A stretch of 64,000 nt of DNA from an uncultured Rhodospirillales bacterium (lineage in GTDB: Bacteria > Pseudomonadota > Alphaproteobacteria > Acetobacterales > Acetobacteraceae), in contig CAIYSR010000077.1 of NCBI GenBank assembly GCA_903928895.1, positions 30,803 to 94,802 of the forward strand, in the 5' to 3' direction. Below, in pieces: positions 54,856 through 63,262 of the stretch (position 1 is the stretch's first letter; each line of letters opens with the position of its first letter). The translations under genes and the position numbers were made by a program. The notes below the pieces were generated by a model. The model had not been told where the DNA came from. It worked only from the letters and a program-made list of their open reading frames with translations, and searched no databases.

Positions 54856-55715
54856 TGTCCAGCACAACCGCCGCCGCCCCGCCCCGCCTCCGCCGCGCCA
54901 TCCCCCTCGCCGTCCTGGTCGCGATCGGCTGGATCGCCGCCCTGCTCGCCATCGCCCTGTTCGCCGAATACCTGCGCCCCTACGGCATCACCCAGATGGA
55001 CCTGCGCGCCCGCCTCACCCCGCCCATCGGCTTCGGCGGCGCCTGGGCCCACCCGCTCGGATCGGACGAACTCGGCCGCGATGTGCTGAGCCGCCTCATC
55101 GTCTCCATCCGCATCTCCGTCACCATCGCCTTCGGCGCCACGGTCATCGCGGCCGTCCTTGGCACCAGCCTCGGCTTCCTCGCCGCGCATTTCCGCGGCT
55201 GGGTCGAGCAGGCCGTGCTCATGCTGATCGACTTCCAGGCCAGCATGCCCTTCCTCATCATTGCGCTCGCCGTGCTCGCCTTCTTCGGCAACTCGCTGCC
55301 GCTGTTCGTCGGCCTGATGGGCTTCTACGGCTGGGAACGCCACGCCCGCATCGCCCGCGGCCTCGCCATCGCCGCCAACGCCCAGGGCTACGCCGCCGCC
55401 GTCCGCCAGCTCGGCGCCACCCCGCTGCGCATCTACCTGCGCCACGTCCTGCCCAACATCGCCGCCACCCTTATCGTCGCCGCCACCCTCTCCTTCCCCG
55501 AGGTCGTCCTGCTCGAATCCGGCCTTTCCTTCCTCGGCCTCGGCGTCCAGCCGCCGATGACCTCGCTCGGCAACATGGTCGGCTACGGCCGCGAATACCT
55601 CACCCGCGCGCCCTGGATCCTGCTCTGCCCCTCCATCACCATCGTGCTGACCACGCTGAGCGTCTCCCTCGTCGGCGACTGGCTGCGCGACCGACTGGAC
55701 CCAACCCTGCAATGA
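54855..55715 (+). CDS. ABC transporter permease, DppC type
   Basis: 286 residues from the ATG at 54855. The LGSDELGRDVLSRLIVSIRISV segment and the EAA-loop AAVRQLGATPLRIYLRHVLPNI identify the DppC family, and the SGLSFLGLGVQPPMTSLGNMV motif is at the usual position. It completes the permease pair. The stop overlaps the next ATG by 4 nt, so the phosphodiesterase is translated with the transporter. Confidence 0.94.
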   Translation: MSSTTAAAPPRLRRAIPLAVLVAIGWIAALLAIALFAEYLRPYGITQMDLRARLTPPIGFGGAWAHPLGSDELGRDVLSRLIVSIRISVTIAFGATVIAAVLGTSLGFLAAHFRGWVEQAVLMLIDFQASMPFLIIALAVLAFFGNSLPLFVGLMGFYGWERHARIARGLAIAANAQGYAAAVRQLGATPLRIYLRHVLPNIAATLIVAATLSFPEVVLLESGLSFLGLGVQPPMTSLGNMVGYGREYLTRAPWILLCPSITIVLTTLSVSLVGDWLRDRLDPTLQ

Positions 55716-56464
55716 CCCCGGCAACGACCCTCATCGCCTCCCACCGCGGCGGTGCCCTGCACTGGCCCGAGAACAGCCCGACCGCCTTCCGCAACACCGC
55801 GTCCCTCGCGGTCGACCAGGTCGAATTCGACATCCACCCCACCGCCGACGGCGCCATCGTCGTCCATCACGACGCCACCCTCGATCGCACCACCTCCGGC
55901 ACCGGCCCCGTGGCCGCCCACACCCTGAGCCAGCTCAAAGCCCTCACCCTCAACGGCACCGGCGGCGAAGCCATGCTCACCCTGCCCGAGCTCTGCACCC
56001 TCTTCGCCCCCACCGCGCTCACCCTGCGCCTCGAAATCAAGTCCGGCCCCGACCGCCGCCCCTATCCCGGCCTGCTCGACGCCGCCCTGCGCGTGCTCGA
56101 CGCCCACCGCCTGCGCACCCGCTGCGTCATCACCAGCTTCATGGCCGAAACCGCCGCCGCGGCCACCCGCACCCCCGGCCTCGCCGGCGCCATCTGGCTC
56201 GTCGCCCCCGAGGTGCAGGACATGATCGGGCTCGAAGGCCTCTGCGCCGTCACCGCGCGCCACGGCATCACCATGGTCGGCCTGCGCGAAACCCGCCTCG
56301 ACCCGCTCAACCTCGCCATCCTGCGCGCGCGCGGCCTGCGCGTCGGCGCCTGGGCGGTGAACGACGCCGCCGCCATCGCCCGCATGCTCGCTCTCGCCGT
56401 CGACGTCTTCACCACCGACCTGCCGATCGTCGCCCTCGAACAGCGCGCCGCACTTTCCAAATAA
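55712..56464 (+). CDS. glycerophosphodiester phosphodiesterase family protein
   Basis: 250 residues from the ATG at 55712. The catalytic site is intact: H11 and R12 in SHRGGALHWPEN, E38 and D40 in VEFDIHPTADG and H53 in VVHHD. ITSFMAETAAAATRT and the C-terminal VGAWAVNDAAAIARML are also typical. The enzyme splits glycerophosphodiesters into glycerol 3-phosphate and an alcohol; without a signal peptide it is cytoplasmic. Because it is coupled to the transporter and behind a Pho-box-like element, imported phosphodiesters are a plausible substrate. Confidence 0.92.
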   Translation: MTPATTLIASHRGGALHWPENSPTAFRNTASLAVDQVEFDIHPTADGAIVVHHDATLDRTTSGTGPVAAHTLSQLKALTLNGTGGEAMLTLPELCTLFAPTALTLRLEIKSGPDRRPYPGLLDAALRVLDAHRLRTRCVITSFMAETAAAATRTPGLAGAIWLVAPEVQDMIGLEGLCAVTARHGITMVGLRETRLDPLNLAILRARGLRVGAWAVNDAAAIARMLALAVDVFTTDLPIVALEQRAALSK

Positions 56465-56488
56465 CCGGCTTCCCCCCAGGATGCGCCC

Positions 56489-58033
56489 ATGAGCACCTCC
56501 GCCCTCGACACCGCCCTCACCGCCATTCCCGCCCGCTACATCGGCCCCGGCGGCGCCATCGCCGTCCTGCGCCACGGCGAAATCCTCGCCCGCCACTCCT
56601 GGGGCTGGTCCGATGCCGAACGCCGTATCCCCTTCACCCCGGAAACAATGTTCCTGGTCTGCTCCATCACCAAGCAGTTCACCTGCGCCCTGATGCTCGA
56701 CCAGCACCCCGACCCCACCGCCCTCGACGCCGACATCGCCGCCCGCATGCCGCTCCTGGCCAATGCCCCCGGCACGCTGCACCTCGCCCACAACCAGTCC
56801 GGCCTGCGCGACTACTGGGCCACCGCCATGCTCTGCGGCGCTCCGGTCGAAGGCGTCTTCACCGAAGGCGACGCCCGCCGCCTCATCGCCCGCACCAGCA
56901 GCCTGCATTTCGCCCCCGGCACCCGCTACTCCTACTGCAACCAGAATTTCCGCCTCATCGGCGACGTCACCGCCGCCCGCGCCGGCCGCCCCTTCGCCGA
57001 ACTCCTGCGCGAACGCATCCTCGCCCCCGCCGGCATGCCCCATGCGCGCCTCGCCGCCGACACCGCCGATGTCCCCGGCGGCACCATCGGCTACGAAGGC
57101 AGCGCCGAAACCGGCTTCCGCCCCGCCGTCAACAACATCATCTGGACCGGCGACGCCGGCCTCGCCGCCAGCCTCGACGACATGATCGCCTGGGAACGCC
57201 ACATCGACGCCCACCGCGACGACCCCAGATCCCTCTACCAGCGCCAATCCGCCCCCGTTCACTTCGCCGACGGCAACCTCGCCGGCTACGGCTACGGCCT
57301 GGCCCGCATGAAACTCCTCGGCCGCGATGCCACCGGCCATGGCGGCGGCCTGCGCGGCTGGCGCAGCTTCCGCTTCTACATCCCCGCCGAACGTATCTCC
57401 GTCGTCGTCCTGTTCAACCACATGACCGACCCCCGCGCCGCCGCGTTGGACATCCTCGCCGCCGTCCTCGGCGAAACCCCACCCACCCCCCTCTCCATCC
57501 CGGCCCCCGCCTGGACCGGCCGCTACATGGAACCCGAAACCGGCCTCGCCACCCGCATCGAGCCCGCCGGCGACGGCAAACTCAAACTCCACTTCGCCAC
57601 CGGCACCGACCTCCTGACCGCCACCCAAGACGGCGCCTACACCGCCGGCGCCATGCGCCTCGAAAAATCGGGCGACACGCTGCACATGATCCGCCCCACC
57701 GATAACCTCGCCTGCACCCTCACCCCGGTCGAAGGCCCCGCCCCGCACGACATCTCCGGCACCTTCCACAACCCCGAACTCGACGCCACCCTCACCGTCA
57801 CCGCCTCCGGCGGCGGCCTCTACGGCGCCTTCTCCGGCGAACTCGGCGACGGCGCCATGGTCCCCCTCCTCCCCCACGGCCCCGACATCTGGCTCCTCCC
57901 CATGCCCCGCGCCCTCGACAGCGCCGCCCCCGGCGACTGGACCCTCGCCTTCGAACGCGGCCCCACCAACACCATCACCGGCGTCACCATCGGCTGCTGG
58001 CTCGCGCGACGCATCCCCTTCACCGCCCAGTAA
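56489..58033 (+). CDS. serine beta-lactamase-fold hydrolase, D-aminopeptidase type
   Basis: 514 residues, close to the 520 of Ochrobactrum D-stereospecific aminopeptidase (DAP). The catalytic domain has S59-I-T-K62, Y149-C-N151 and the HGGGLRGWRSF motif; the C-terminal half (about 335-514) appears as two beta-rich, lipocalin-like domains, as in DAP. It would release N-terminal D-amino acids from peptides. Near the Dpp-type transporter, this suggests use of D-amino-acid peptides or amides. No signal peptide is seen, so it acts in the cytoplasm. It lies 24 nt after the phosphodiesterase gene. Confidence 0.85.
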   Translation: MSTSALDTALTAIPARYIGPGGAIAVLRHGEILARHSWGWSDAERRIPFTPETMFLVCSITKQFTCALMLDQHPDPTALDADIAARMPLLANAPGTLHLAHNQSGLRDYWATAMLCGAPVEGVFTEGDARRLIARTSSLHFAPGTRYSYCNQNFRLIGDVTAARAGRPFAELLRERILAPAGMPHARLAADTADVPGGTIGYEGSAETGFRPAVNNIIWTGDAGLAASLDDMIAWERHIDAHRDDPRSLYQRQSAPVHFADGNLAGYGYGLARMKLLGRDATGHGGGLRGWRSFRFYIPAERISVVVLFNHMTDPRAAALDILAAVLGETPPTPLSIPAPAWTGRYMEPETGLATRIEPAGDGKLKLHFATGTDLLTATQDGAYTAGAMRLEKSGDTLHMIRPTDNLACTLTPVEGPAPHDISGTFHNPELDATLTVTASGGGLYGAFSGELGDGAMVPLLPHGPDIWLLPMPRALDSAAPGDWTLAFERGPTNTITGVTIGCWLARRIPFTAQ

Positions 58034-58103
58034 TCCCCCAAAAACCGTCGGATGCGTAAGCGAAGCGCGACGCACCATCTCCTGAACTCAAGACAGACCA
58101 AGC

Positions 58104-58148
58104 AAGCGCTTCTTTTTTTGAAAAAAAAGAAGCAAAAAAACTTCATCC
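58104..58148 (+). repeat. hairpin repeat, half copy E (R form)
   Basis: AAGCGCTTC starts a T7/A8 hairpin closed by GCTTC/GAAGC, followed by CAAAAAAACTTCATCC. It lies 71 nt after the D-aminopeptidase-type gene and pairs as an inverted repeat with copy F (58232-58274). Confidence 0.85.
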
Positions 58149-58164
58149 AATAGGGTCTCCGAAC

Positions 58165-58201
58165 AAAAAGGGGCGAAGCCAATAAACAACGGCTTCGCCC
58201 C
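58165..58201 (-). terminator. intrinsic terminator for clpB (minus strand)
   Basis: On the minus strand GGGGCGAAGCC pairs perfectly with GGCTTCGCCCC around a 10-nt loop, and the 3' arm is followed by TTTTT. It lies about 90 bp beyond the clpB stop, between repeat copies E and F. This is a normal Rho-independent terminator for the minus strand. Confidence 0.75.
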
Positions 58202-58231
58202 TCCCACTCACCAACACGCACCCAACCCAAT

Positions 58232-58274
58232 GGATAAAAGTTTTTTGCTTCTTTTTTTCAAAAAAGAAGCGCTT
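58232..58274 (-). repeat. hairpin repeat, half copy F (L form)
   Basis: GGATAAAAGTTTTTTG, then a CTTC/GAAG-closed hairpin, ending in GAAGCGCTT; it is the inverted partner of copy E and lies about 16 nt after the clpB stop on the clpB side. The two half copies bracket 58104-58274, with the clpB terminator inside. Confidence 0.85.
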
Positions 58275-58290
58275 CCCTCCTTTGCCTAGC

Positions 58291-60873
58291 TCAGACCGCC
58301 TCCACCACCCGGTCGTTGATCACCAGCCCGTCCATGCCCACCGACACCCGGATCGCCTCGCCCTCCTGGATCACGCCCTCCAGGATCAGCCCGGCCAGCG
58401 GGTTCTGCAGGCTCCGCTGGATCACCCGCTTGAGCGGCCGCGCCCCGTACACCGGGTCGTAGCCCTCATTCGCCAGCCAATCCACCGCGGTGGCATCCAG
58501 CACGATCGTCATCTTCCGATCCGCCAGCAACGCCCGCAGCCGCCCCAGCTGGATCTCAACGATCGCCGCCATGTCGCTGCGCTGCAACCGCCGGAACAGC
58601 ACCGTCTCGTCGAGCCGGTTGAGGAACTCGGGCCGGAAATGCCCGCGCACCACATTCATCACATCCTTGTAGGCCAAGGCGAGATCGGCCCCATCCGGCT
58701 GCGCCGCCAGGATGTCGCTGCCCAGGTTCGAGGTCAGCACGATGATGGTGTTGCGGAAATCCACCGTCCGCCCCTGCCCGTCCGTCAGCCGCCCGTCATC
58801 CAGCACCTGGAGCAGCACGTTGAACACATCCTCGTGCGCCTTCTCCACCTCGTCGAACAGGATCACCTGATACGGCCGCCGCCGCACCGCCTCCGTCAAC
58901 ACCCCGCCCTCGTCATAGCCCACATACCCCGGCGGCGCCCCGATCAGGCGGGACACGCTGTGCTTCTCCATGAACTCGCTCATGTCGATCCGCACCATCG
59001 CCCGATCGTCATCGAACAGGAACGACGCCAGCGCCTTCGTCAACTCCGTCTTGCCCACCCCGGTCGGCCCCAGGAACAGGAAGCTGCCGATCGGCCGGTT
59101 CGGGTCCTGCAACCCGGCCCGCGCCCGGCGCACCGCATTGGCCACCGCCCGCAGCGCATCCTCCTGACCCACCACCCGCTTGCGCAGCTCATCCTCCATG
59201 CGCAGCAGCTTGGTCCGCTCGCCCTCCAGCATCCGATCCACCGGCACCCCGGTCCAGCGCGACACCACGGACGCAATCTGCTGCTCGGTGACGGCCTCGT
59301 TCACCAGCTTGCCGCCCTCGCGGGACGTCTCCAACCGCTTCTCTAGCCCCGGGATCACGCCATAGCGCAACTCCGACGCCCGCTGCAGATTGCCCTGCCG
59401 CTGCGCCACCTCTTCCTCATTGCGCGCCTGATCCAGCTGCTCCTTGAGCTTCTGGCTCTCGTTCAACTGCTCCTTCTCGGCCTTCCACGCCGCCGTCATC
59501 GCGTTGGACTTCTCCTCGATCCCGGACAGCTCGAACTCCAGCTTGCCCAGCCGGTCCTTCGACGCCGTATCCTGCTCCTTCTTCAGCGCCTCGCGCTCGA
59601 TCTTGAGCTGCATGATCCGCCGATCCAGCTCATCCAACTCCTCCGGCTTGCTGTCCACCTGCATCCGCAACCGGCTGCCGGCCTCATCCATCAGATCGAT
59701 CGCCTTGTCCGGCAAAAACCGATCCGTGATGTAGCGGTTCGACAACGTCGCCGCCGCCACCAGCGCCCCGTCCGTGATCCGCACCCCATGGTGCAGCTCG
59801 TACTTCTCCTTGATCCCGCGCAGGATCGAAATCGTGTCCTCCACCGTCGGCTCGCCCACAAACACCGCCTGGAACCGCCGCGCCAGCGCCGCATCCTTCT
59901 CGATATGCTTGCGATACTCGTTCAGCGTCGTCGCCCCCACGCAATGCAACGCGCCCCGCGCCAGCTCCGGCTTGATCAGATTGGACGCATCCATCGCCCC
60001 ATCCGCCTTGCCCGCGCCAACCAGCATATGAAGCTCGTCGATGAACAGGATGATCTCCCCCTCCGCCGCCTCGATCTCCTTCAAAACCGCCTTCAACCGC
60101 TCCTCGAACTCGCCGCGATACTTCGAACCCGCCACCATCGCGCCGAGATCGAGCCCCATCAGCTTCTTGTTCTTCAACGCCTCCGGCACATCGCCATTGA
60201 CGATCCGGATCGCCAGCCCCTCGACAATCGCCGTCTTGCCCACACCCGGCTCGCCGATCAGCACCGGATTGTTCTTCGTCCGCCGCGCCAACACCTGGAT
60301 CGTGCGGCGGATTTCCTCATCCCGCCCGATCACCGGATCAAGCTTCCCCTCCCGCGCCAGCGCCGTCACATCACGCGCGTACTTCTTCAACGCATCGAAA
60401 TTCGCCTCCGCGTTCTGGCTCGTCACCTTGCGCCCCCGGCGAATCTCGGCCACCGCCTTCTCCAACGCCTGCGGCGTCGCCCCGGCATTGCGCAACGCCC
60501 GCGCCGCACCCCCCTCGCCATTGGCGAGCGCAATCAGCACCCGATCCTGCGCGACATACTCGTCGCCCGCCTTCTGCGCCGCCTGCTGCGCCGCATCCAA
60601 CACCCGCACCAGCGCCGGCGTGGTCTGCGGTTGCCCCGCCCCCGCACCCTGCACCTTGGGAATCTTCGCCACCTCGGCCTCAATCGCCGCCCGCGCCGTC
60701 TTGTCGTCGCCCCCCGCCGCCCGGATCAGCCCGGCCGCCGCCCCCTCCTCGTCATCCAACAACGCCTTGAGCAGATGCTCCGGCGCCAACTGCTGATGAA
60801 ACTCGCGAATCGCAATCGTCTGCGCAGCTTGAATAAACCCGCGCGCACGCTCAGTGAATTTCTCGATGTCCAT
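58291..60873 (-). CDS. clpB: ATP-dependent chaperone ClpB
   Basis: 860 residues from the ATG at 60873, with GGAAGGGAC upstream; the open frame continues to 60921 without family similarity. Order: N-terminal Clp domain ([18 protein letters not shown]), first AAA with [15 protein letters not shown] and [12 protein letters not shown], the coiled-coil middle domain of about 110 residues, second AAA with [19 protein letters not shown] and [10 protein letters not shown]. It breaks up protein aggregates with DnaK. The length and the middle domain separate it from ClpA/ClpC. A heat-shock-type promoter lies 80-110 nt upstream. Confidence 0.97.
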   Translation of the reverse strand: MDIEKFTERARGFIQAAQTIAIREFHQQLAPEHLLKALLDDEEGAAAGLIRAAGGDDKTARAAIEAEVAKIPKVQGAGAGQPQTTPALVRVLDAAQQAAQKAGDEYVAQDRVLIALANGEGGAARALRNAGATPQALEKAVAEIRRGRKVTSQNAEANFDALKKYARDVTALAREGKLDPVIGRDEEIRRTIQVLARRTKNNPVLIGEPGVGKTAIVEGLAIRIVNGDVPEALKNKKLMGLDLGAMVAGSKYRGEFEERLKAVLKEIEAAEGEIILFIDELHMLVGAGKADGAMDASNLIKPELARGALHCVGATTLNEYRKHIEKDAALARRFQAVFVGEPTVEDTISILRGIKEKYELHHGVRITDGALVAAATLSNRYITDRFLPDKAIDLMDEAGSRLRMQVDSKPEELDELDRRIMQLKIEREALKKEQDTASKDRLGKLEFELSGIEEKSNAMTAAWKAEKEQLNESQKLKEQLDQARNEEEVAQRQGNLQRASELRYGVIPGLEKRLETSREGGKLVNEAVTEQQIASVVSRWTGVPVDRMLEGERTKLLRMEDELRKRVVGQEDALRAVANAVRRARAGLQDPNRPIGSFLFLGPTGVGKTELTKALASFLFDDDRAMVRIDMSEFMEKHSVSRLIGAPPGYVGYDEGGVLTEAVRRRPYQVILFDEVEKAHEDVFNVLLQVLDDGRLTDGQGRTVDFRNTIIVLTSNLGSDILAAQPDGADLALAYKDVMNVVRGHFRPEFLNRLDETVLFRRLQRSDMAAIVEIQLGRLRALLADRKMTIVLDATAVDWLANEGYDPVYGARPLKRVIQRSLQNPLAGLILEGVIQEGEAIRVSVGMDGLVINDRVVEAV

Positions 60874-60951
60874 GTCAAATGTCCCTTCCAACGGCGACGA
60901 GGCTCTCGGCCGTCCCCGCACGAGGCAACGGCACCGACCCCTCGAAACCCG

Positions 60952-60980
60952 AGATGGGAACCCACGCCCGCCGACTCAAG
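60952..60980 (-). promoter_or_regulatory. sigma32 (RpoH) promoter of clpB
   Basis: On the minus strand CCCCTTGAG (the -35 core CTTGAG at 60980-60975) is followed after 16 nt by CCCATCT (60958-60952). This fits the heat-shock consensus CTTGAA-N(13-17)-CCCATNT, including the C-rich bases before the -35 box. It predicts a start near 60945 and a leader of about 70 nt before the clpB ATG. Confidence 0.75.
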
Positions 60981-61294
60981 GGGCCTGCGCACAAGCCCTC
61001 GCGGCGCCCACAGGGCGAAGCGGTATCGGCAGGACAGCGCTTCTTTTTTTGGAAAAAAGAAGCAAAAAAACTTCCCCGTGCTTGCGGCTGAAGCCCCGGC
61101 CTTCAGGTGCCACGCCGTTCCTTGCCTGGTGCCGCAGGCATTCATCCCGCCGACCCCGGCACCGTCTCACCTCCCACCACGGATTGAGGGCATCGCCGCT
61201 CCCCGCCCCGAAGATCGTCGCCCCAACCATGGCTCACGCCGAGACATGCCGACAAATGACGTCAGGACAAAGGACGTTCGGGCACCCCAGCCCG
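60981..61294. other. non-coding gap upstream of clpB
   Basis: This stretch between the clpB heat-shock promoter and the first small secreted-protein gene has no convincing gene. It holds hairpin repeat copy G (61036-61076), the 31-bp tag (61079-61109) also seen after copy B, and a GCCTGGTGCCGCAGGC hairpin with a CATT tail near 61115-61135. The rest shows no recognisable signal. Confidence 0.6.
61036..61076 (+). repeat. hairpin repeat, half copy G (R form)
   Basis: AGCGCTTC starts a T7/A6 hairpin closed by GCTTC/GAAGC, then CAAAAAAACTTCCCC. Unlike copies B and E it does not follow a plus-strand gene. It faces copy H (62201-62244) across an AT-rich islet of about 1.1 kb as an inverted repeat. 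Confidence 0.82.
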
Positions 61295-61480
61295 CTAGCT
61301 GCACTGCGTAGGTGTGATCACCTTCTTGTCGACGGTCTTTTCGCAATATTGCTTTCCATCGTCACCAACGCAGGTGCGAAAAAAGCTGCCATCTGTCTGC
61401 AGCAACCAGACTGTGCAGCTCGGCACCGCGATCGCGGCTGCGCTCGGCAGCAAGAATGAGAGCAGGAGAAGCAGGCGCAA
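61295..61480 (-). CDS. small secreted cysteine-containing protein
   Basis: 61 residues from TTG 61480, chosen because GGAGG lies 8 nt upstream; the apparent upstream start (61495) would use that same GGAGG as coding sequence. It begins with a signal peptide, MRLLLLLSFLLPSAAAIA, and the mature part of about 43 residues has four cysteines (PSCTVW, RTCVGDD, QYCEKT, TQCS), which could make two disulfide bonds. I do not recognise the family. Its base composition is lower in GC than the rest of the window, and it lies between repeat copies G and H, together with another small secreted protein. Confidence 0.65.
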   Translation of the reverse strand: MRLLLLLSFLLPSAAAIAVPSCTVWLLQTDGSFFRTCVGDDGKQYCEKTVDKKVITPTQCS

Positions 61481-61513
61481 GACAACATCCTCCAAAAACG
61501 ATATGCCAAAAAG

Positions 61514-61912
61514 TTAAAACTTCAACGCGGGTCTCGGAGCAGAACTTCGATTACAGACCTGATTGGCGACATCGACATCTATCGAATAACGGGCGCCTCC
61601 GGTCTTTCTGTCTATATATACATTAACGGGATTATAGCTATTTCCAAACGTAATGTGGATAGTTGTCGCATTTACTATTGCAGTTCCATCATATATCAAT
61701 TCTCCACTCGCGATAATAACACGAGAATTCGATAAATCGATCCAGGCTGTGAAGTCTATATTTCCAAATACAGGATTTCGGTCGTTTTTTACACACGTCA
61801 GTACGAGGTCGTCCGCTCTTGCCGTGCCGATCGCACCAAGGCTGCCTGCCGTCACAACCAATGGCACGAACAAGATCGCGCGCCGGATCCTTCGAGTGTC
61901 AATTCCCATCAT
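61514..61912 (-). CDS. secreted protein of unknown function, low GC
   Basis: 132 residues from the ATG at 61912; a second ATG at 61909 has better spacing from GAGGA and may be the true start. A signal peptide is clear (RRAILFVPLVVTAGSLGAIG, likely cut after ARA). The mature part is beta-rich, with two cysteines (LTCVKND and NQVCNRS), and TTIHITFGNSYNPVNVYIDRK. No family is recognised. The sequence is rich in ATA, AAT and other codons rare elsewhere in the window, which suggests transfer. It precedes the small cysteine-containing gene in the same direction, 33 bp apart. Confidence 0.68.
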   Translation of the reverse strand: MMGIDTRRIRRAILFVPLVVTAGSLGAIGTARADDLVLTCVKNDRNPVFGNIDFTAWIDLSNSRVIIASGELIYDGTAIVNATTIHITFGNSYNPVNVYIDRKTGGARYSIDVDVANQVCNRSSAPRPALKF

Positions 61913-62392
61913 ATTGTCCTCTTCGCCGCCGCGTGCCGCAATCAACCGGCATCTTTCACGCCCAAACCGCCAGTTTTGCAGATTCAATCGGGGCCCATGC
62001 TCTGTCAAGATTCCCCGATTGCCCAAAAAACCCCAAGGTTGCCAGACAAACCAATAACCTGATGAAATCCAGTAAAAAACACTAACTCCTCTAAATATTA
62101 CCCGTTGCCGGTCGCCAAAAAAAGCGACATTCACCTCTCTAAAAATAGAAAACATAGAGCCACCCCCGCCTTCGCCGCGGATCAAACCGCAAACTCCAAC
62201 AGATAAAAGTTTTTTGGTTCTTTTTTTCAAAAAAGAAGCGCTTGCCTGTCCCGATCAAGAAGGCCTCGTTATCTTCCGAGGCCCGCATAGCGCGGAGGCT
62301 CAAGCAACGCCGAAAGATGAGAAATTTGCATGACAGCCAGCGCCAGATGCCGTTCCCCTGCGGGAGCGCATCGGTTCCATGCACGCGCGCCC
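61913..62392. other. AT-rich non-coding gap before the DMT gene
   Basis: No convincing gene is present. It holds a TTGACA (-35-like) on the minus strand at 62008-62003, about 95 nt before the secreted-protein start, without a good -10 box; repeat copy H (62201-62244); and an inverted repeat GGCCTCG/CGAGGCC (62262-62283), followed by TTCTTG on the minus strand, that could end the DMT transcript. GC content drops clearly between about 61,600 and 62,160. Confidence 0.5.
62201..62244 (-). repeat. hairpin repeat, half copy H (L form)
   Basis: AGATAAAAGTTTTTTGG, then a TTC/GAA-closed T/A hairpin, ending in GAAGCGCTT. It is the inverted partner of copy G. The sequences outside the two partners also resemble each other as inverted repeats (ATCGG followed by a CAGG-containing stretch), extending the match beyond the AAGCGCTT end. 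Confidence 0.82.
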
Positions 62393-63262
62393 TCACCCCG
62401 CCCGCCGCCGCTCCATCGCCAGCAGAAACACGCCCGAGGCGAAAATCAGCCCTGCCCCCGCCCAGGTCGGTCCTGACGGCACGTCTCCCCACACCAGGTA
62501 TCCCAGCAGGAACGCCCACAGCAGCCCGGTGTATTCCACCGTCGACATCACCGAGGCCGGCGCCAGTCTGATGCCTTCGAACAGGATGAATTGTCCGGCG
62601 CCCCCGAACACTCCGATCAGCAGCAGCAGCCCGAACTCAAGGGGCGACGGCGGCGTCCAGACGAACAGCGTCACTGTCCCCGTCACCACCAGGAACAGCG
62701 CGTTCTGGTAGAAGATTTGCACCAGCGACGCCTCGCGCCGCGCGATCACGCGCATCAGCAGGATCGCCACCGCCCACAGCAGCGCCGCCCCCAGCACCAT
62801 CGCGGTCGCCAGCGAGGCGTGCACCCCGAGCGGATCGCTCGCCAGCGACACGCCACCGAACCCCACCGCCAGCGCCAGCCACCGCGCCGCCGAGACTTTC
62901 TCTCCCAGCACCGGGATCGCCAGCACCGCCACCAGGATCGGCGAGCTGAAATACAGCGTCATCAACTGCGCCAGCGGCATGTCGCGGGACGCGGTGTAGT
63001 ACAGCAGCCAGGCCATCAGCGTCAGCCCGCCGCGCCCCAGCAACTGCCATTTCAGCGGCGTCGCCACCACCCGCGCCAGCAGCTTGCCGCGCCCCACCAG
63101 CAGCGCGCCCGCCACGATCGTCAGGCTGCGGAAAAACAGCACCTCCCACACCGGCAGGCTGGCCGCGAGAAACTTGTTCGCCGCGTCATGCGTCGCGAAC
63201 AGCGAGTAGGCGAGAACCCCGAGCCCGATCCCGGCGACAACCCGATCGCCGGTCCCGCTCAC
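62393..63262 (-). CDS. EamA family (DMT superfamily) transporter
   Basis: 289 residues with about ten membrane helices in two EamA halves. The first half has GVLAYSLFATHDAANKFLA and FFRSLTIVAGALL, the second VQIFYQNALFLVVTG and VMSTVEYTGLLWAFLLGYLVWGDVP. The family exports or imports small metabolites such as amino acids or nucleotide sugars; the substrate is not predictable. The ATG overlaps the stop of the lipoprotein gene (ATGA), so the two are coupled. Confidence 0.9.
   Translation of the reverse strand: MSGTGDRVVAGIGLGVLAYSLFATHDAANKFLAASLPVWEVLFFRSLTIVAGALLVGRGKLLARVVATPLKWQLLGRGGLTLMAWLLYYTASRDMPLAQLMTLYFSSPILVAVLAIPVLGEKVSAARWLALAVGFGGVSLASDPLGVHASLATAMVLGAALLWAVAILLMRVIARREASLVQIFYQNALFLVVTGTVTLFVWTPPSPLEFGLLLLIGVFGGAGQFILFEGIRLAPASVMSTVEYTGLLWAFLLGYLVWGDVPSGPTWAGAGLIFASGVFLLAMERRRAG

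Noticed and set aside
55583..58078. Minus-strand open frame of 831 codons, Gly-rich, antisense to the phosphodiesterase and D-aminopeptidase genes
   Set aside because: Looks like a PE/PGRS-type protein only because of the GC-rich antisense codons; the plus-strand genes have intact catalytic motifs.
61913..62230. Upstream extension of the low-GC secreted protein in the same frame to 62230
   Set aside because: The signal peptide begins at the ATG at 61912 or 61909 with a ribosome binding site just before it; the upstream frame is just open by chance in AT-rich DNA.
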